From Cephaloticoccus primus (GTDB lineage Bacteria > Verrucomicrobiota > Verrucomicrobiia > Opitutales > Opitutaceae), in contig NZ_LSZQ01000052.1 in assembly GCF_001580015.1 (NCBI RefSeq), forward strand, positions 62,001 through 126,000: a stretch of 64,000 nucleotides of DNA, read 5' to 3'. Position numbers and translations under genes: made by a program. The notes below the pieces were generated by a model, which searched no databases, was not told the DNA's origin, and saw only the letters and a program-made list of their open reading frames with translations. Positions 19,574 through 27,596 of this stretch are shown here, one piece after another (positions within the stretch are counted from its first letter, which is position 1; each line of letters begins with the position of its first letter).

Positions 19574-21307
19574 ATGAGCCTTTCCAAAAACGAAGTAGAC
19601 ACGCTCCGCCCGCATTCCTCCGTCGTGGTCGATGGCAATGACCGCGCCCCCGCCCGCTCGATGCTGCGCGCGGTGGGCTTCAGCGATGAGGATTTCAAGA
19701 AACCGCAGATCGCCGTCGCCTCCAGCCCCAGCGACATGACACCGTGCAACGTGCACCTGGGCGAGCTCAGCGAGCACGCGCGCCAGGGGATCACCGCAGC
19801 GGGCGGCAAGCCGGTTTACTTCAACACGATCACCGTCACCGACGGGATCAGCATGGGCACCCAGGGGATGCGCTACTCGCTCGTCTCGCGCGAGGTCATC
19901 GCCGACTCGATCGAGACCGCGGTCGCGGCGGAGGGCTTCGACGGGCTCGTCGCAATCGGCGGCTGCGATAAAAACATGCCCGGCGCCATGATCGCCATCG
20001 CGCGGCTGAACCGGCCCGCGGTCTTCATCTACGGCGGCACGATCTTGCCCGGCTTCACGGCCGAGGACTGCGATCACAAAAAACCGCTCGACGTCGTCTC
20101 CGTTTTCGAGGCCGTCGGCAAACACGCCAAGGGCGAGCTCGACGACGCGGGGCTAAAGGCGGTCGAGTCCGCCGCCATCCCCGGGCCCGGCTCCTGCGGC
20201 GGCATGTACACGGCCAACACGATGGCCAGCGCCATCGAAGTGCTCGGCATGAGCTTGCCCAACAGCAGCGCGCAACTGGCGATCAGCGAGGCCAAGCGCC
20301 AGGACTGCGAGCGCGCGGGCGAGGCCGTCATGAACATGCTGCGCAAGGGCATCCGCCCGAGCGACATCCTCACGCGCAAGGCCTTTGAAAACGCGATTAC
20401 GGTGTGCATCGCGCTCGGCGGCTCGACCAACCTGATCTTGCACCTGCTCGCCATCGCACACGCCGCCAAGGTGCCGCTCGCGCTCGAAGACTTTCGCGAG
20501 ATCGGCGAGCGCGTCCCGCTCCTCGCCGACCTGAAGCCCTTCGGCAAATACAATATGAGCCACCTCGTGCGCATCGGCGGCATCCGCCCGATGATGAAGA
20601 TGCTGCTCGATCGCGGACTGCTCCACGGGGACTGCCTCACCGTCAGCGGCGAGACGATTGCGCAGACGCTCGAAGGCGTGGCGCCCTACGCGCCCTACCC
20701 CGAGGGCCAGGACATCATCCGCCCTTGGGATCAGCCGATCAAAAGCTCCAGCCACCTGCGCGTGCTCCACGGAAACCTCGCGCCGACCGGCGCAGTCGGG
20801 AAAATCACCGGCAAGGAGGGCCTGTACTTCAAGGGCACGGCCAAGGTCTACGAAGGCGAGGAAGACGCGCTGCGCGGCATCCTGCGCGGCGATGTCGTAA
20901 AGGGAGACGTCGTCGTCATCCGCAACGAAGGCCCCTGCGGCGGCCCGGGCATGCGCGAGATGCTCTCGCCCACGAGCGCCGTCGCCGGCCGCGGGCTCAT
21001 CAAGGATGTCGCACTCATCACCGACGGCCGCTTCTCCGGCGGCTCGCACGGCTTCGACGTCGGCCACATCACGCCCGAAGCCGCCAGGGGCGGCCCGATC
21101 GGCATCGTGCGCAACGGCGACCTCATCGAAATTGACGCAGTGAAAAACACCCTCTCGCTGCTCATTCCTGATGACGAATACGCCCGCCGCATGGCCGCCT
21201 ACCGCCCCGCCCCGCCGAAAGAAACACGCGGCGTCCTGGCCAAGTATGCCGCCCTCGTCGCCACGGCTTCCGAAGGCGCCGTCACCGATAAAAATCTGAA
21301 CCTGTAA
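19574..21307 (+). CDS. ilvD: Dihydroxy-acid dehydratase
   Basis: 577 residues from the ATG at 19574 (MSLSKNEVDTLRPHSSVVVD). It dehydrates 2,3-dihydroxy acids to 2-keto acids in Val, Leu and Ile synthesis. The Fe-S cysteines are visible in CDKNMPG, GPGSCGGMYTANTM and PCGGPGM, in the usual three blocks, and the C-terminal GRFSGGSHGFDVGHITPEA is diagnostic. Length and start fit the IlvD/Edd family; the block order favours IlvD over the Edd branch. Confidence 0.96.
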   Translation: MSLSKNEVDTLRPHSSVVVDGNDRAPARSMLRAVGFSDEDFKKPQIAVASSPSDMTPCNVHLGELSEHARQGITAAGGKPVYFNTITVTDGISMGTQGMRYSLVSREVIADSIETAVAAEGFDGLVAIGGCDKNMPGAMIAIARLNRPAVFIYGGTILPGFTAEDCDHKKPLDVVSVFEAVGKHAKGELDDAGLKAVESAAIPGPGSCGGMYTANTMASAIEVLGMSLPNSSAQLAISEAKRQDCERAGEAVMNMLRKGIRPSDILTRKAFENAITVCIALGGSTNLILHLLAIAHAAKVPLALEDFREIGERVPLLADLKPFGKYNMSHLVRIGGIRPMMKMLLDRGLLHGDCLTVSGETIAQTLEGVAPYAPYPEGQDIIRPWDQPIKSSSHLRVLHGNLAPTGAVGKITGKEGLYFKGTAKVYEGEEDALRGILRGDVVKGDVVVIRNEGPCGGPGMREMLSPTSAVAGRGLIKDVALITDGRFSGGSHGFDVGHITPEAARGGPIGIVRNGDLIEIDAVKNTLSLLIPDDEYARRMAAYRPAPPKETRGVLAKYAALVATASEGAVTDKNLNL

Positions 21308-21369
21308 CCCGCAACTCACCCAACCCTCCATCCCAGCGCGCAAGTCCCCCTTACACTGGCACAGCCGCC

Positions 21370-21414
21370 CGGTCTGCGACCGCGACGCCGCGCCAGTAAA
21401 AAAGGGCAACGCCC
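21370..21414. repeat. Small hairpin-chain fragment between ilvD and pgi (R10)
   Basis: A stem CGGTC/GACCG with loop TGC (21370-21382) matches the second hairpin of the repeat family; a CCAGTAAAA linker and a GGGC/GCCC hairpin with loop AAC follow. It is short and degenerate, so membership is tentative. Confidence 0.45.
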
Positions 21415-21429
21415 CCGCTCCCACCCGTC

Positions 21430-23031
21430 ATGACCTGGTCACGCTTCAAAGAATATTTTTATCAAAACACCGAGCTCGGCCTCGCGCTCGACATCAGCCG
21501 GATCCCCTTCCCCGAGGATTTTTTGGCGACGAAAGAGCCCGCCATGCAGGCCGCGTTTTCCGCAATGGCCGCGCTCGAAAGCGGGGCAATCGCCAATCCC
21601 GATGAGCAGCGCATGGTCGGCCACTACTGGCTGCGCCGCCCCGAGCTCGCGCCGGGCGCCGAGCTGCGCGACGCCATCTCCGGCACGCTCCAGCGCATCC
21701 GCCAGTTTGCCGCCGAGGTGCACTCCGGCGCGATCAGCGCGCCCGACGGGCAGCCCTTTAGCCACCTGCTCGTCATCGGCATCGGTGGTTCGGCGCTCGG
21801 CCCGCAGCTCGTCCACCACGCGCTCGGCCAGCCGGGGCGCGACCGGATGAGTGTCTCGTTTTTCGACAACACCGATCCCGACGGCATCGACTACGCCCTC
21901 GACGCCATTGGCGGAAAACTCGCGCAGACGCTCGTCGTCGTCATCTCCAAATCCGGCGGCACTGCCGAGACGCGCAACGGCATGCTTGAGGCCGCCGCCG
22001 CATTTCGCGCCGCGGGGCTCGCCCCCGCCAGGCATTTCGTCGCCGTCACGGGCGAAGGCTCGCAGCTCGACAAAGTCGCCGCCGCCGAAGGCTGGCTCGC
22101 GCGCTTCCCCATGTGGGACTGGGTGGGCGGGCGCACCTCGGAGCTCTGCGCCGTGGGGCTGCTCCCCGCCGCGCTCCAGGGGATCGACATCGACGCCATG
22201 CTCGCGGGCGCCGCTGCGGTCGACGAAGTGACGCGCCGCCCGATCACTCGCGAAAACCCCGCCGCGCTGCTCGCGCTCATGTGGCACTTCGCCACCGAGG
22301 GCCGCGGCGCGAAGGACATGGTCATCCTGCCCTACAAGGACCGGCTGCTGCTCTTCTCGCGCTACCTCCAGCAGCTCGTCATGGAGTCGCTCGGCAAGGA
22401 GCTCGACCTCGAAGGTCGCGTCGTCAACCAGGGCATCGCCGTTTACGGCAACAAGGGCTCGACCGACCAGCACGCCTACGTGCAGCAGCTCCGCGAGGGC
22501 GTGAACAACTTCTTCGTGACCTTTATCGAAGTGCTCAAGGATCGCAGCAGCAGCGGCGACGGGAGGGGCGGGAGGGCGCGCGCACCGATCCAGGTCGAGC
22601 CCGACGTCAGCTCCGGCGATTACCTGCAGGGCTTCTACCTCGGCACGCGCGATGCGCTCAGCGAGAAAGACCGCGGCTCGATCAGCCTGACGATTGACGA
22701 GCTGAGCCCGCGCAGCCTCGGGATGCTGATCGCGCTCTACGAACGCGCCGTCGGCCTCTACGCCTCACTCATCGGCATCAACGCCTACCACCAACCCGGA
22801 GTCGAAGCGGGCAAGAAGGCCGCCAGCGGAGTGATCGCGCTCCAGCGCAAGCTCCTCGCCGCCCTGCGCGAGGCGGGCGCACCCGCCGAAGGCCAGACCG
22901 CCGAAGCGCTCGCCGCCCAGGTCGCGGGCTCCCCCGAGCTCAGCTTCAAAGTACTGGAGCACCTCGCCGCCAACGGCGTCGTCAAGAAACAAGCCCGCAC
23001 GCCGTGGCACAGCTCGCTCTACCGCGCGTAA
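21430..23031 (+). CDS. pgi: Glucose-6-phosphate isomerase
   Basis: 533 residues. It interconverts glucose-6-P and fructose-6-P. Phosphate and substrate motifs are [13 protein letters not shown] near 118 and [13 protein letters not shown] near 176, with the C-terminal [11 protein letters not shown] holding the catalytic lysine. A short Gly/Arg-rich insert ([14 protein letters not shown], about residues 373-386) interrupts an otherwise conserved region; its DNA is the G-rich motif at 22561-22576. It stands alone, downstream of ilvD. Confidence 0.95.
   Translation: MTWSRFKEYFYQNTELGLALDISRIPFPEDFLATKEPAMQAAFSAMAALESGAIANPDEQRMVGHYWLRRPELAPGAELRDAISGTLQRIRQFAAEVHSGAISAPDGQPFSHLLVIGIGGSALGPQLVHHALGQPGRDRMSVSFFDNTDPDGIDYALDAIGGKLAQTLVVVISKSGGTAETRNGMLEAAAAFRAAGLAPARHFVAVTGEGSQLDKVAAAEGWLARFPMWDWVGGRTSELCAVGLLPAALQGIDIDAMLAGAAAVDEVTRRPITRENPAALLALMWHFATEGRGAKDMVILPYKDRLLLFSRYLQQLVMESLGKELDLEGRVVNQGIAVYGNKGSTDQHAYVQQLREGVNNFFVTFIEVLKDRSSSGDGRGGRARAPIQVEPDVSSGDYLQGFYLGTRDALSEKDRGSISLTIDELSPRSLGMLIALYERAVGLYASLIGINAYHQPGVEAGKKAASGVIALQRKLLAALREAGAPAEGQTAEALAAQVAGSPELSFKVLEHLAANGVVKKQARTPWHSSLYRA
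22561..22576 (+). other. G-quadruplex-capable motif inside pgi
   Basis: GGGAGGGGCGGGAGGG has four G-tracts joined by single bases and codes for the GRGGRA insert of PGI. Near-identical motifs occur at 45974-45990, at about 42145-42213, and in reverse complement at several other places. Confidence 0.6.
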
Positions 23032-23163
23032 ACCAGGCGGCCCACAGGCCGCCCGGCTACCGCCCTAGCCAAAACCCGCACGCGACGGCGGCCTCCATTT
23101 TTTTGAGCGGCGCGCGGGTGTCTGAACTCCCGCCGCTCCCGCCCCCACTTTTCCCGACTCCCT

Positions 23164-23325
23164 ATGAACGTAAAAACTCGCCTCTTGGCCCTGCTATTTC
23201 TCGCCCTCGGCTCGCTCTTTGTGGGCGGCTGCATCACCCGCACCAGTACCGACTCGTCGATCCCCTGGAGCCGCCCCGCCGATTGGGAAGGCCAGATCCC
23301 CGGCCTCACGCAGCCCGGGATGTAA
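23164..23325 (+). CDS. Small lipoprotein, 53 residues
   Basis: A short reading frame with a convincing lipoprotein signal: MNVKTRLLALLFLALGSLFV followed by the lipobox GGC at residues 21-23, so the mature chain would be about 31 residues. The mature part has TSTDSSIPWSRPADWEG and ends IPGLTQPGM, rich in Pro and Trp. No enzyme-like domain. There is no strong Shine-Dalgarno. From memory, similar SxxPWxxPxxWEG lipoproteins occur in related bacteria, but that is unverified. Confidence 0.75.
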   Translation: MNVKTRLLALLFLALGSLFVGGCITRTSTDSSIPWSRPADWEGQIPGLTQPGM

Positions 23326-23382
23326 GGGCCGCCAGTGGGCGGGCCTCTGCTTCGTCGGGCGAGGAGCAGGGGTGAGCGAGAC

Positions 23383-23925
23383 TCACGCCTGCTGCTGCTT
23401 GCCGAGCATCTGCTCTTGCAGGGCGGTGTAGCATTCCTCGGCGACTTTCATCGCCGCCCTGCGCGCATCGACCAGGTCCTTCTCTTCCTCTTCGAGGCGC
23501 GACTTGTCCATGTTGCCCAAGCGCCCGATGTGGCTCGCCAGCGCCGTCCGCGCATCGTCCTTGGGGAAGCCGTTTACCCGCTTTTGCTTCAGGCTGTGCG
23601 CGCGGTCGATGATCGCGTAGCGCGCCTTGTCGGCGACGTAGCCCAGGTGCACTTCGACCGCCAGCAGCTCCTCCAGCGCCGCGCGCAAACTCGCCCGCAT
23701 CCCCTTGCTGTTCGCGTAGCGCAGCAGGTCGCCGCGCACGATTGCCAGCTCGATCGAGATCAGCAGCCCCACATCCCGCAGCCGCGCCGCCTCGCGCACT
23801 TGAGCGAGTAATTTTTTGCGCTGCTTCGCCAGCTCACGAGAGGCAGGAGTCTTTCTTAACCGGAGAACCGCCCGCTCTTCGGCTAATAGAACGTCCTCCA
23901 CATCATCCAGGAGCGGATGGCTCAT
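23383..23925 (-). CDS. Hypothetical helical protein, second gene of a two-gene operon
   Basis: 180 residues with no signal peptide or membrane segment. It is rich in Leu, Arg, Glu and Ala, and most of its length looks alpha-helical (for example LRLRKTPASRELAKQRKKLL and RLEEEEKDLVDARRAAMKVA). I do not recognise a family. Its start overlaps the stop of the upstream gene by 4 bases (ATGA at 23922-23925), so the two products are probably made in fixed ratio and may bind each other. Confidence 0.65.
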   Translation of the reverse strand: MSHPLLDDVEDVLLAEERAVLRLRKTPASRELAKQRKKLLAQVREAARLRDVGLLISIELAIVRGDLLRYANSKGMRASLRAALEELLAVEVHLGYVADKARYAIIDRAHSLKQKRVNGFPKDDARTALASHIGRLGNMDKSRLEEEEKDLVDARRAAMKVAEECYTALQEQMLGKQQQA

Positions 23926-24248
23926 AGCTGGTACTCCTTCTCCAGCCAGTCGGCCCCATAAGCGGCCTCGGCAGGCGCAGTGTTAAAGCCCCAGTCACGG
24001 ATAAACTGCGCACCGCGCTGGATTTTGAGAAACATCAAACTGTTAGGCGAAGGGTTTTCCACTACAGCCATCCAGGCCCAGAACGTGTCTCGATCACCGG
24101 CATCCATAGCCGCACTGGATTCCGCCGAACACAATGCATCGAAGTCTTCAGTTAGCAGGATAAGCTCCCGCTCTTTGGCAGACAGGTAGCTCTTGGGCAG
24201 CTTTTTTCCGGAGGGCGAGGTCGTGAGGGGCGCGGTCGTCGTTTCCAT
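23922..24248 (-). CDS. Hypothetical protein, first gene of a two-gene operon
   Basis: 108 residues from the ATG at 24248 (METTTAPLTTSPSGKKLPKS); the frame stays open upstream but that part looks like non-coding translation. The body is acidic and aromatic (DTFWAWMAVVENPSPNSLMF) and ends GADWLEKEYQL. I do not recognise it. Small size and coupling to the next gene resemble toxin-antitoxin or immunity pairs, but no motif supports that. Confidence 0.6.
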   Translation of the reverse strand: METTTAPLTTSPSGKKLPKSYLSAKERELILLTEDFDALCSAESSAAMDAGDRDTFWAWMAVVENPSPNSLMFLKIQRGAQFIRDWGFNTAPAEAAYGADWLEKEYQL

Positions 24249-24537
24249 AATGCGGCAGGAGCTAGGCCACCGCCGCCCCAGAGTCAACGTGAGCCGCGCT
24301 GCCGCGCGCGTGGGCTTCCCCCATTCGCTTGGCCCCACTCCATTCGCGCGCACCCGCACGCACGCTCGCTCGCGCAGTGGCGCAGGGGCGCAGTGGATGG
24401 CATTGACGCCGCCGCCACAAAAGCCCGGGCTGCCGGACCGTGACGCACACCGCAGCGCCGCTGCCGCACCGCCGCCCCCGCCAAGGCCAACCGCGCGCGC
24501 CACACACACACAAGCCCGCCGCCCCCGCATCCGCCGT

Positions 24538-25263
24538 ATGTCCGATCTTAAGGAAAACACCTCGCTCACTCCGCTGCCCGGGCACCTCTACATCGTCGCC
24601 ACGCCGATCGGAAATTTGAGCGACCTGAGCCCGCGCGCCAGCGCCATCCTCTCGCAGGCCGACATCCTCGCCTGCGAAGACACGCGCACCACCGGCGGCC
24701 TGCTCGCCCGCCTCGGCCTGCCGCACCGCACGCTCGTCGCTTACCACGACCACAACGAGCGCGACGCCGCCGAGCGGCTCATCCGCGAGCTCGCCGCGGG
24801 CAAGAGCATCGCACTCGTCAGCGACGCCGGCACCCCCGCGATCAGCGACCCGGGCTTCCGGCTCGTGCGCGCCGCGCGCCGCAGCAGCCTGCCCGTCATC
24901 CCCATCCCCGGCCCCTGCGCCATTACCGCCGCACTCTGCGCCAGCGGCCTGCCGACCAACGGCTTTCTCTTCGCTGGCTTCCTGCCGCCAAAGAGCGCCG
25001 CCCGCATCCGCTTTTTCCTCAAACACCGCGACTTCGCCTACACACTCGTCCTCTACGAAAGCTGCCACCGGATCGAAAAAGCCGTCGCCGAAATCCACAC
25101 CACCCTGGGCCCCGAGCGCGTGATCTGCGTCGCCAAGGAGCTCAGCAAGCGGCACGAAACCTTCTTCGTGGGCACCGCCGCCGAAGTGCAGGCGGCCCTC
25201 CAGAACGCCAGCCTCAAGGGCGAGTTCGTCCTCCTGATCGCGCCCGCCGGTTTTGAGCTATGA
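24538..25263 (+). CDS. rsmI: 16S rRNA 2'-O-methyltransferase RsmI
   Basis: 241 residues from the ATG at 24538 (MSDLKENTSLTPLPGHLYIV). RsmI methylates C1402 of 16S rRNA. Diagnostic words are HLYIVATPIGNLSDLSPRA, ILACEDTRTTGGLL, ALVSDAGTPAISDPGF and IPGPCAITAALCASGLPT. The longer open frame upstream is CA-rich low-complexity sequence. The stop overlaps the next start by 4 bases (25260-25263), so ppx is coupled to it. It lacks the C-terminal helical extension seen in longer homologues. Confidence 0.95.
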   Translation: MSDLKENTSLTPLPGHLYIVATPIGNLSDLSPRASAILSQADILACEDTRTTGGLLARLGLPHRTLVAYHDHNERDAAERLIRELAAGKSIALVSDAGTPAISDPGFRLVRAARRSSLPVIPIPGPCAITAALCASGLPTNGFLFAGFLPPKSAARIRFFLKHRDFAYTLVLYESCHRIEKAVAEIHTTLGPERVICVAKELSKRHETFFVGTAAEVQAALQNASLKGEFVLLIAPAGFEL

Positions 25264-26516
25264 GCGCCCCCACGAGCTCCGCGCCCGCAGCACGCGCCAC
25301 CGCCGCCGCACGCGCCCCCCACTCGCCACCAATCGCAGTCATCGACATCGGCAGTAACTCCATAAAAACACTCGTCGCCCGCCGCGCAGCCGCCCCAACT
25401 GCGCACACGGCTCACAAAGCCGCTCCCCCACTCCCAAACCAGCGCGAGCACACACACACCAAATCGGGAGCTGACGCACGCTGCGCCGGCTCCCCCGCCA
25501 CTGCCGCCGCCCCGTCCGCGCAAATCGAGGCCCTCTTCTCGCGCTCGATCAATGTGCGGCTCAGCGCCGGAGCGGATTGGCGAGACGGCCGCCCTACACT
25601 CGCCCCCGAGGCAATGGAAGCCGCGCTCCGCGCCACCCAGGAACTGCTGCGCGCCGCCGCGCCCTACTCGCCCCGAAAAATCGCCCTCATCGGCACCAGC
25701 GCGCTGCGCGACGCCGCCAACGCCGCCGAATTTACCGCCCTCGTCCGCGCCCACACCGGACACCGCATCCGCATTCTCTCGGGCTCCGAGGAGGCCGCCC
25801 TCATCGGCCGCGGGCTGCTCTGCGACCCCGCGCTGCAAGCGCACTCACACGCCTACGCCTTCGACCTCGGCGGCGGCAGCCTCGAATGCCTGAAACTGCG
25901 CGGCGGCCAGCTCAGCGCCGCGCTCAGCCTGCCGCTCGGCAGCGTGCGACTCATGGCCCGGTGCGTCGCCGATCCCACCGCACCGCTCGCCCCCACCGCA
26001 CGCGCCAAGATCCGCGCGCAGGTCACCCAGAGTTTCGCCGCATCGGGCTTCGCGCTCGACCTGCCCGAAAACGCCCCGCTCATCGGCACGGGCGGCCTCT
26101 GGTTTAACGTCCGCGCCATGCTCGCCGCGCAGCACCGTGCGAGTGTGCCTCAATTTCCGGAGCCACTTGAAACTCCCAAGGCCACGAGAAAGGCATGCAC
26201 ACAGACCAAGGGGGTAGACCGAGCACCGCCCCTGCCAGCCGCGCGCGCAAACCCCGCCGCGCCCGACGCAGCCGCCCCCCACGCCGAGCTCGCCCCGCCG
26301 TGGATCACGCGCGCGCAGATCTCCCAAATCCTGGAGCAGGCCGCCGCGCTCCCGCTCGCCGGCCGACTCGCACTCCCCGGCATCGCCGCCGCCCGCGCCG
26401 ACATCCTCCCCGTCGCCCTCAGCACCATGCTCGCGCTCCTCGACTTCGGCCAGTGGCCCGGCCTGCACCACTCCGCCTACAATCTGCGCTACGGCCTCGC
26501 CGCCTCCTTGCTGTAG
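25260..26516 (+). CDS. Ppx/GppA family phosphatase (exopolyphosphatase-like)
   Basis: 418 residues of the ASKHA fold. Phosphate-1 motif IDIGSNSIK at about 26-34, TSALRDAANA, GSEEAALIGRG and phosphate-2 motif FDLGGGSLE are all present, as is IGTGG further on. The family removes terminal phosphate from polyphosphate or pppGpp. Two in-frame low-complexity inserts break the fold: about 43-85 (Ala/Pro/His-rich) and about 295-340 (QHRASVPQFPEPLETPKA onward). It is coupled to rsmI by a 4-base overlap. Confidence 0.85.
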   Translation: MSAPTSSAPAARATAAARAPHSPPIAVIDIGSNSIKTLVARRAAAPTAHTAHKAAPPLPNQREHTHTKSGADARCAGSPATAAAPSAQIEALFSRSINVRLSAGADWRDGRPTLAPEAMEAALRATQELLRAAAPYSPRKIALIGTSALRDAANAAEFTALVRAHTGHRIRILSGSEEAALIGRGLLCDPALQAHSHAYAFDLGGGSLECLKLRGGQLSAALSLPLGSVRLMARCVADPTAPLAPTARAKIRAQVTQSFAASGFALDLPENAPLIGTGGLWFNVRAMLAAQHRASVPQFPEPLETPKATRKACTQTKGVDRAPPLPAARANPAAPDAAAPHAELAPPWITRAQISQILEQAAALPLAGRLALPGIAAARADILPVALSTMLALLDFGQWPGLHHSAYNLRYGLAASLL

Positions 26517-26545
26517 AGCTACGCGCCCAAGCGAAAAGGCCAAGC

Positions 26546-26600
26546 CGACGGCGCACCAACGAGTGCGCCGCAAAATGAAAGGGTCGAAGACCCCTTGTCA
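26546..26600 (+). repeat. Hairpin-chain repeat, minimal two-hairpin copy (R4)
   Basis: Stem CGGCGCAC/GTGCGCCG with loop CAACGA (26549-26570), linker CAAAATGAAA, then stem GGGTC/GACCC with loop GAA (26581-26593), followed by CTTGTC. It is almost the same as the right half of the copy at 16235-16277 and shows the smallest unit of the family. Confidence 0.75.
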
Positions 26601-26619
26601 GGGGGTGAGAGCGTGCTAG

Positions 26620-26637
26620 CTTTCGCGTACACGAAAG
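26620..26637. promoter_or_regulatory. Inverted repeat upstream of the HTH antitoxin, possible operator
   Basis: CTTTCG and CGAAAG are separated by 6 bases and end 13 bases upstream of the antitoxin ATG, next to a purine-rich ribosome-binding stretch (GGAAAGGAA). Antitoxins often repress their own operon through such sites, so this is a candidate operator by position. Confidence 0.45.
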
Positions 26638-26650
26638 GAAAGGAACTGCC

Positions 26651-26980
26651 ATGCCACTTGCCCAAGCTGTCACCGCCGAGCCGCCCGCGCCTGCCCGCAC
26701 TGTCGCCGGAAAAGGTGAACCGCTCGACTTGTCCAAAGAGACGTTCTCAATCGCCGAGGCCGCGCGGTTTTTGAAAATCACCGAAGGCCACACCCGCTAT
26801 TTAGGGGAGCTCGGAGTCTTGCCCATGCACCCAATAGACGGAGAGCTGCGGATTCGGAGCGATGACTTGGTGGCCTACCACCGCGAGAGGGAGGCAGAGA
26901 TGGAGCGGTATCTAAACTCCCCGTTCGTCCAGGCAATGAGTGAAATCGAAGATGAGCTCATGAAGCAGGGGATTTACTAA
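26651..26980 (+). CDS. Helix-turn-helix (excisionase-like) antitoxin of a PIN toxin pair
   Basis: 109 residues. After a Pro/Ala-rich N terminus, residues about 33-80 read TFSIAEAARFLKITEGHTRY ... VLPMHPIDGELRIRSDDLVAY, the winged HTH layout of the excisionase/MerR-like family. The C-terminal tail (HREREAEMERYLNSPFVQAM) is acidic and helical and could bind the toxin. It lies 22 bases upstream of the PIN-domain gene and carries a likely operator, so it fits an autorepressing antitoxin. Confidence 0.75.
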   Translation: MPLAQAVTAEPPAPARTVAGKGEPLDLSKETFSIAEAARFLKITEGHTRYLGELGVLPMHPIDGELRIRSDDLVAYHREREAEMERYLNSPFVQAMSEIEDELMKQGIY

Positions 26981-27002
26981 AATCTACAGCCCGACACACT
27001 AG

Positions 27003-27596
27003 GTGATTGCTGAACCACACAGGCTCCTGTTCGGGCTTTCTCCGGCCGTATTTGATGCCTGTGTTTTGGCTAATCAGAAGGTGATCAACTTGCTGCTTAC
27101 CTTGGCCGAGTTGGGGCTGATCCTTCCGCTTTGGACTGAACAGATTTTCGAGGAGACCTACCGCACGCACACGCAGCGCCTGCATTGGTCGCCGCGAATC
27201 GCACGAGGATTTCAAGCCGCCCTGTTGCGCAATTTCCCTGCAAGTCTGGTGAGCAACTACGGGCAGTGGATCGAGAAATGTACGAACGACGAAAAAGACC
27301 GCCATGTGCTGGCCTGTGCAATTGCGCGAGGAGCGACTGTGATTGTGACGTATAACCTGCGCGATTTCGGTGAAAAGCATCTGGCCCCTTGGCGAATCCG
27401 GGCACTGCATCCGCAGGACTACCTTTTGGAACTTCATGGAGGATTTCCTGAACAAGTTTTTAAAGCTCTCGAACAGGTGGCCCGTAAAAACTCCCGCAAG
27501 CTCGGCCGAGAGATCACGGTGGAGGAAGAGCTCGCCGCGCTCGCGCCTCACGTCCCCGAGTTTTCGCACGCGCTGCTGGGCAGGGTCTCAGCGTAG
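27003..27596 (+). CDS. PIN-domain ribonuclease toxin
   Basis: 197 residues from a GTG start at 27003. The PIN acidic residues are visible: Asp in FDACVL (about residue 18), Glu in EEIF-like QIFEETY (about 47), Asp in EKDRHVLACAI (about 99) and Asp in TYNLRDF (about 119). PIN toxins cut RNA with Mg2+. The partner HTH gene is directly upstream. The last 9 bases overlap the 3' end of the convergent rluD. A homologue with altered acidic residues lies at 36755-37462. Confidence 0.8.
   Translation: MIAEPHRLLFGLSPAVFDACVLANQKVINLLLTLAELGLILPLWTEQIFEETYRTHTQRLHWSPRIARGFQAALLRNFPASLVSNYGQWIEKCTNDEKDRHVLACAIARGATVIVTYNLRDFGEKHLAPWRIRALHPQDYLLELHGGFPEQVFKALEQVARKNSRKLGREITVEEELAALAPHVPEFSHALLGRVSA

Noticed and set aside
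24249-24537. N-terminal extension of rsmI
   Set aside because: The sequence is CA- and CG-dinucleotide-rich low-complexity DNA, and RsmI homology begins just after the ATG at 24538.
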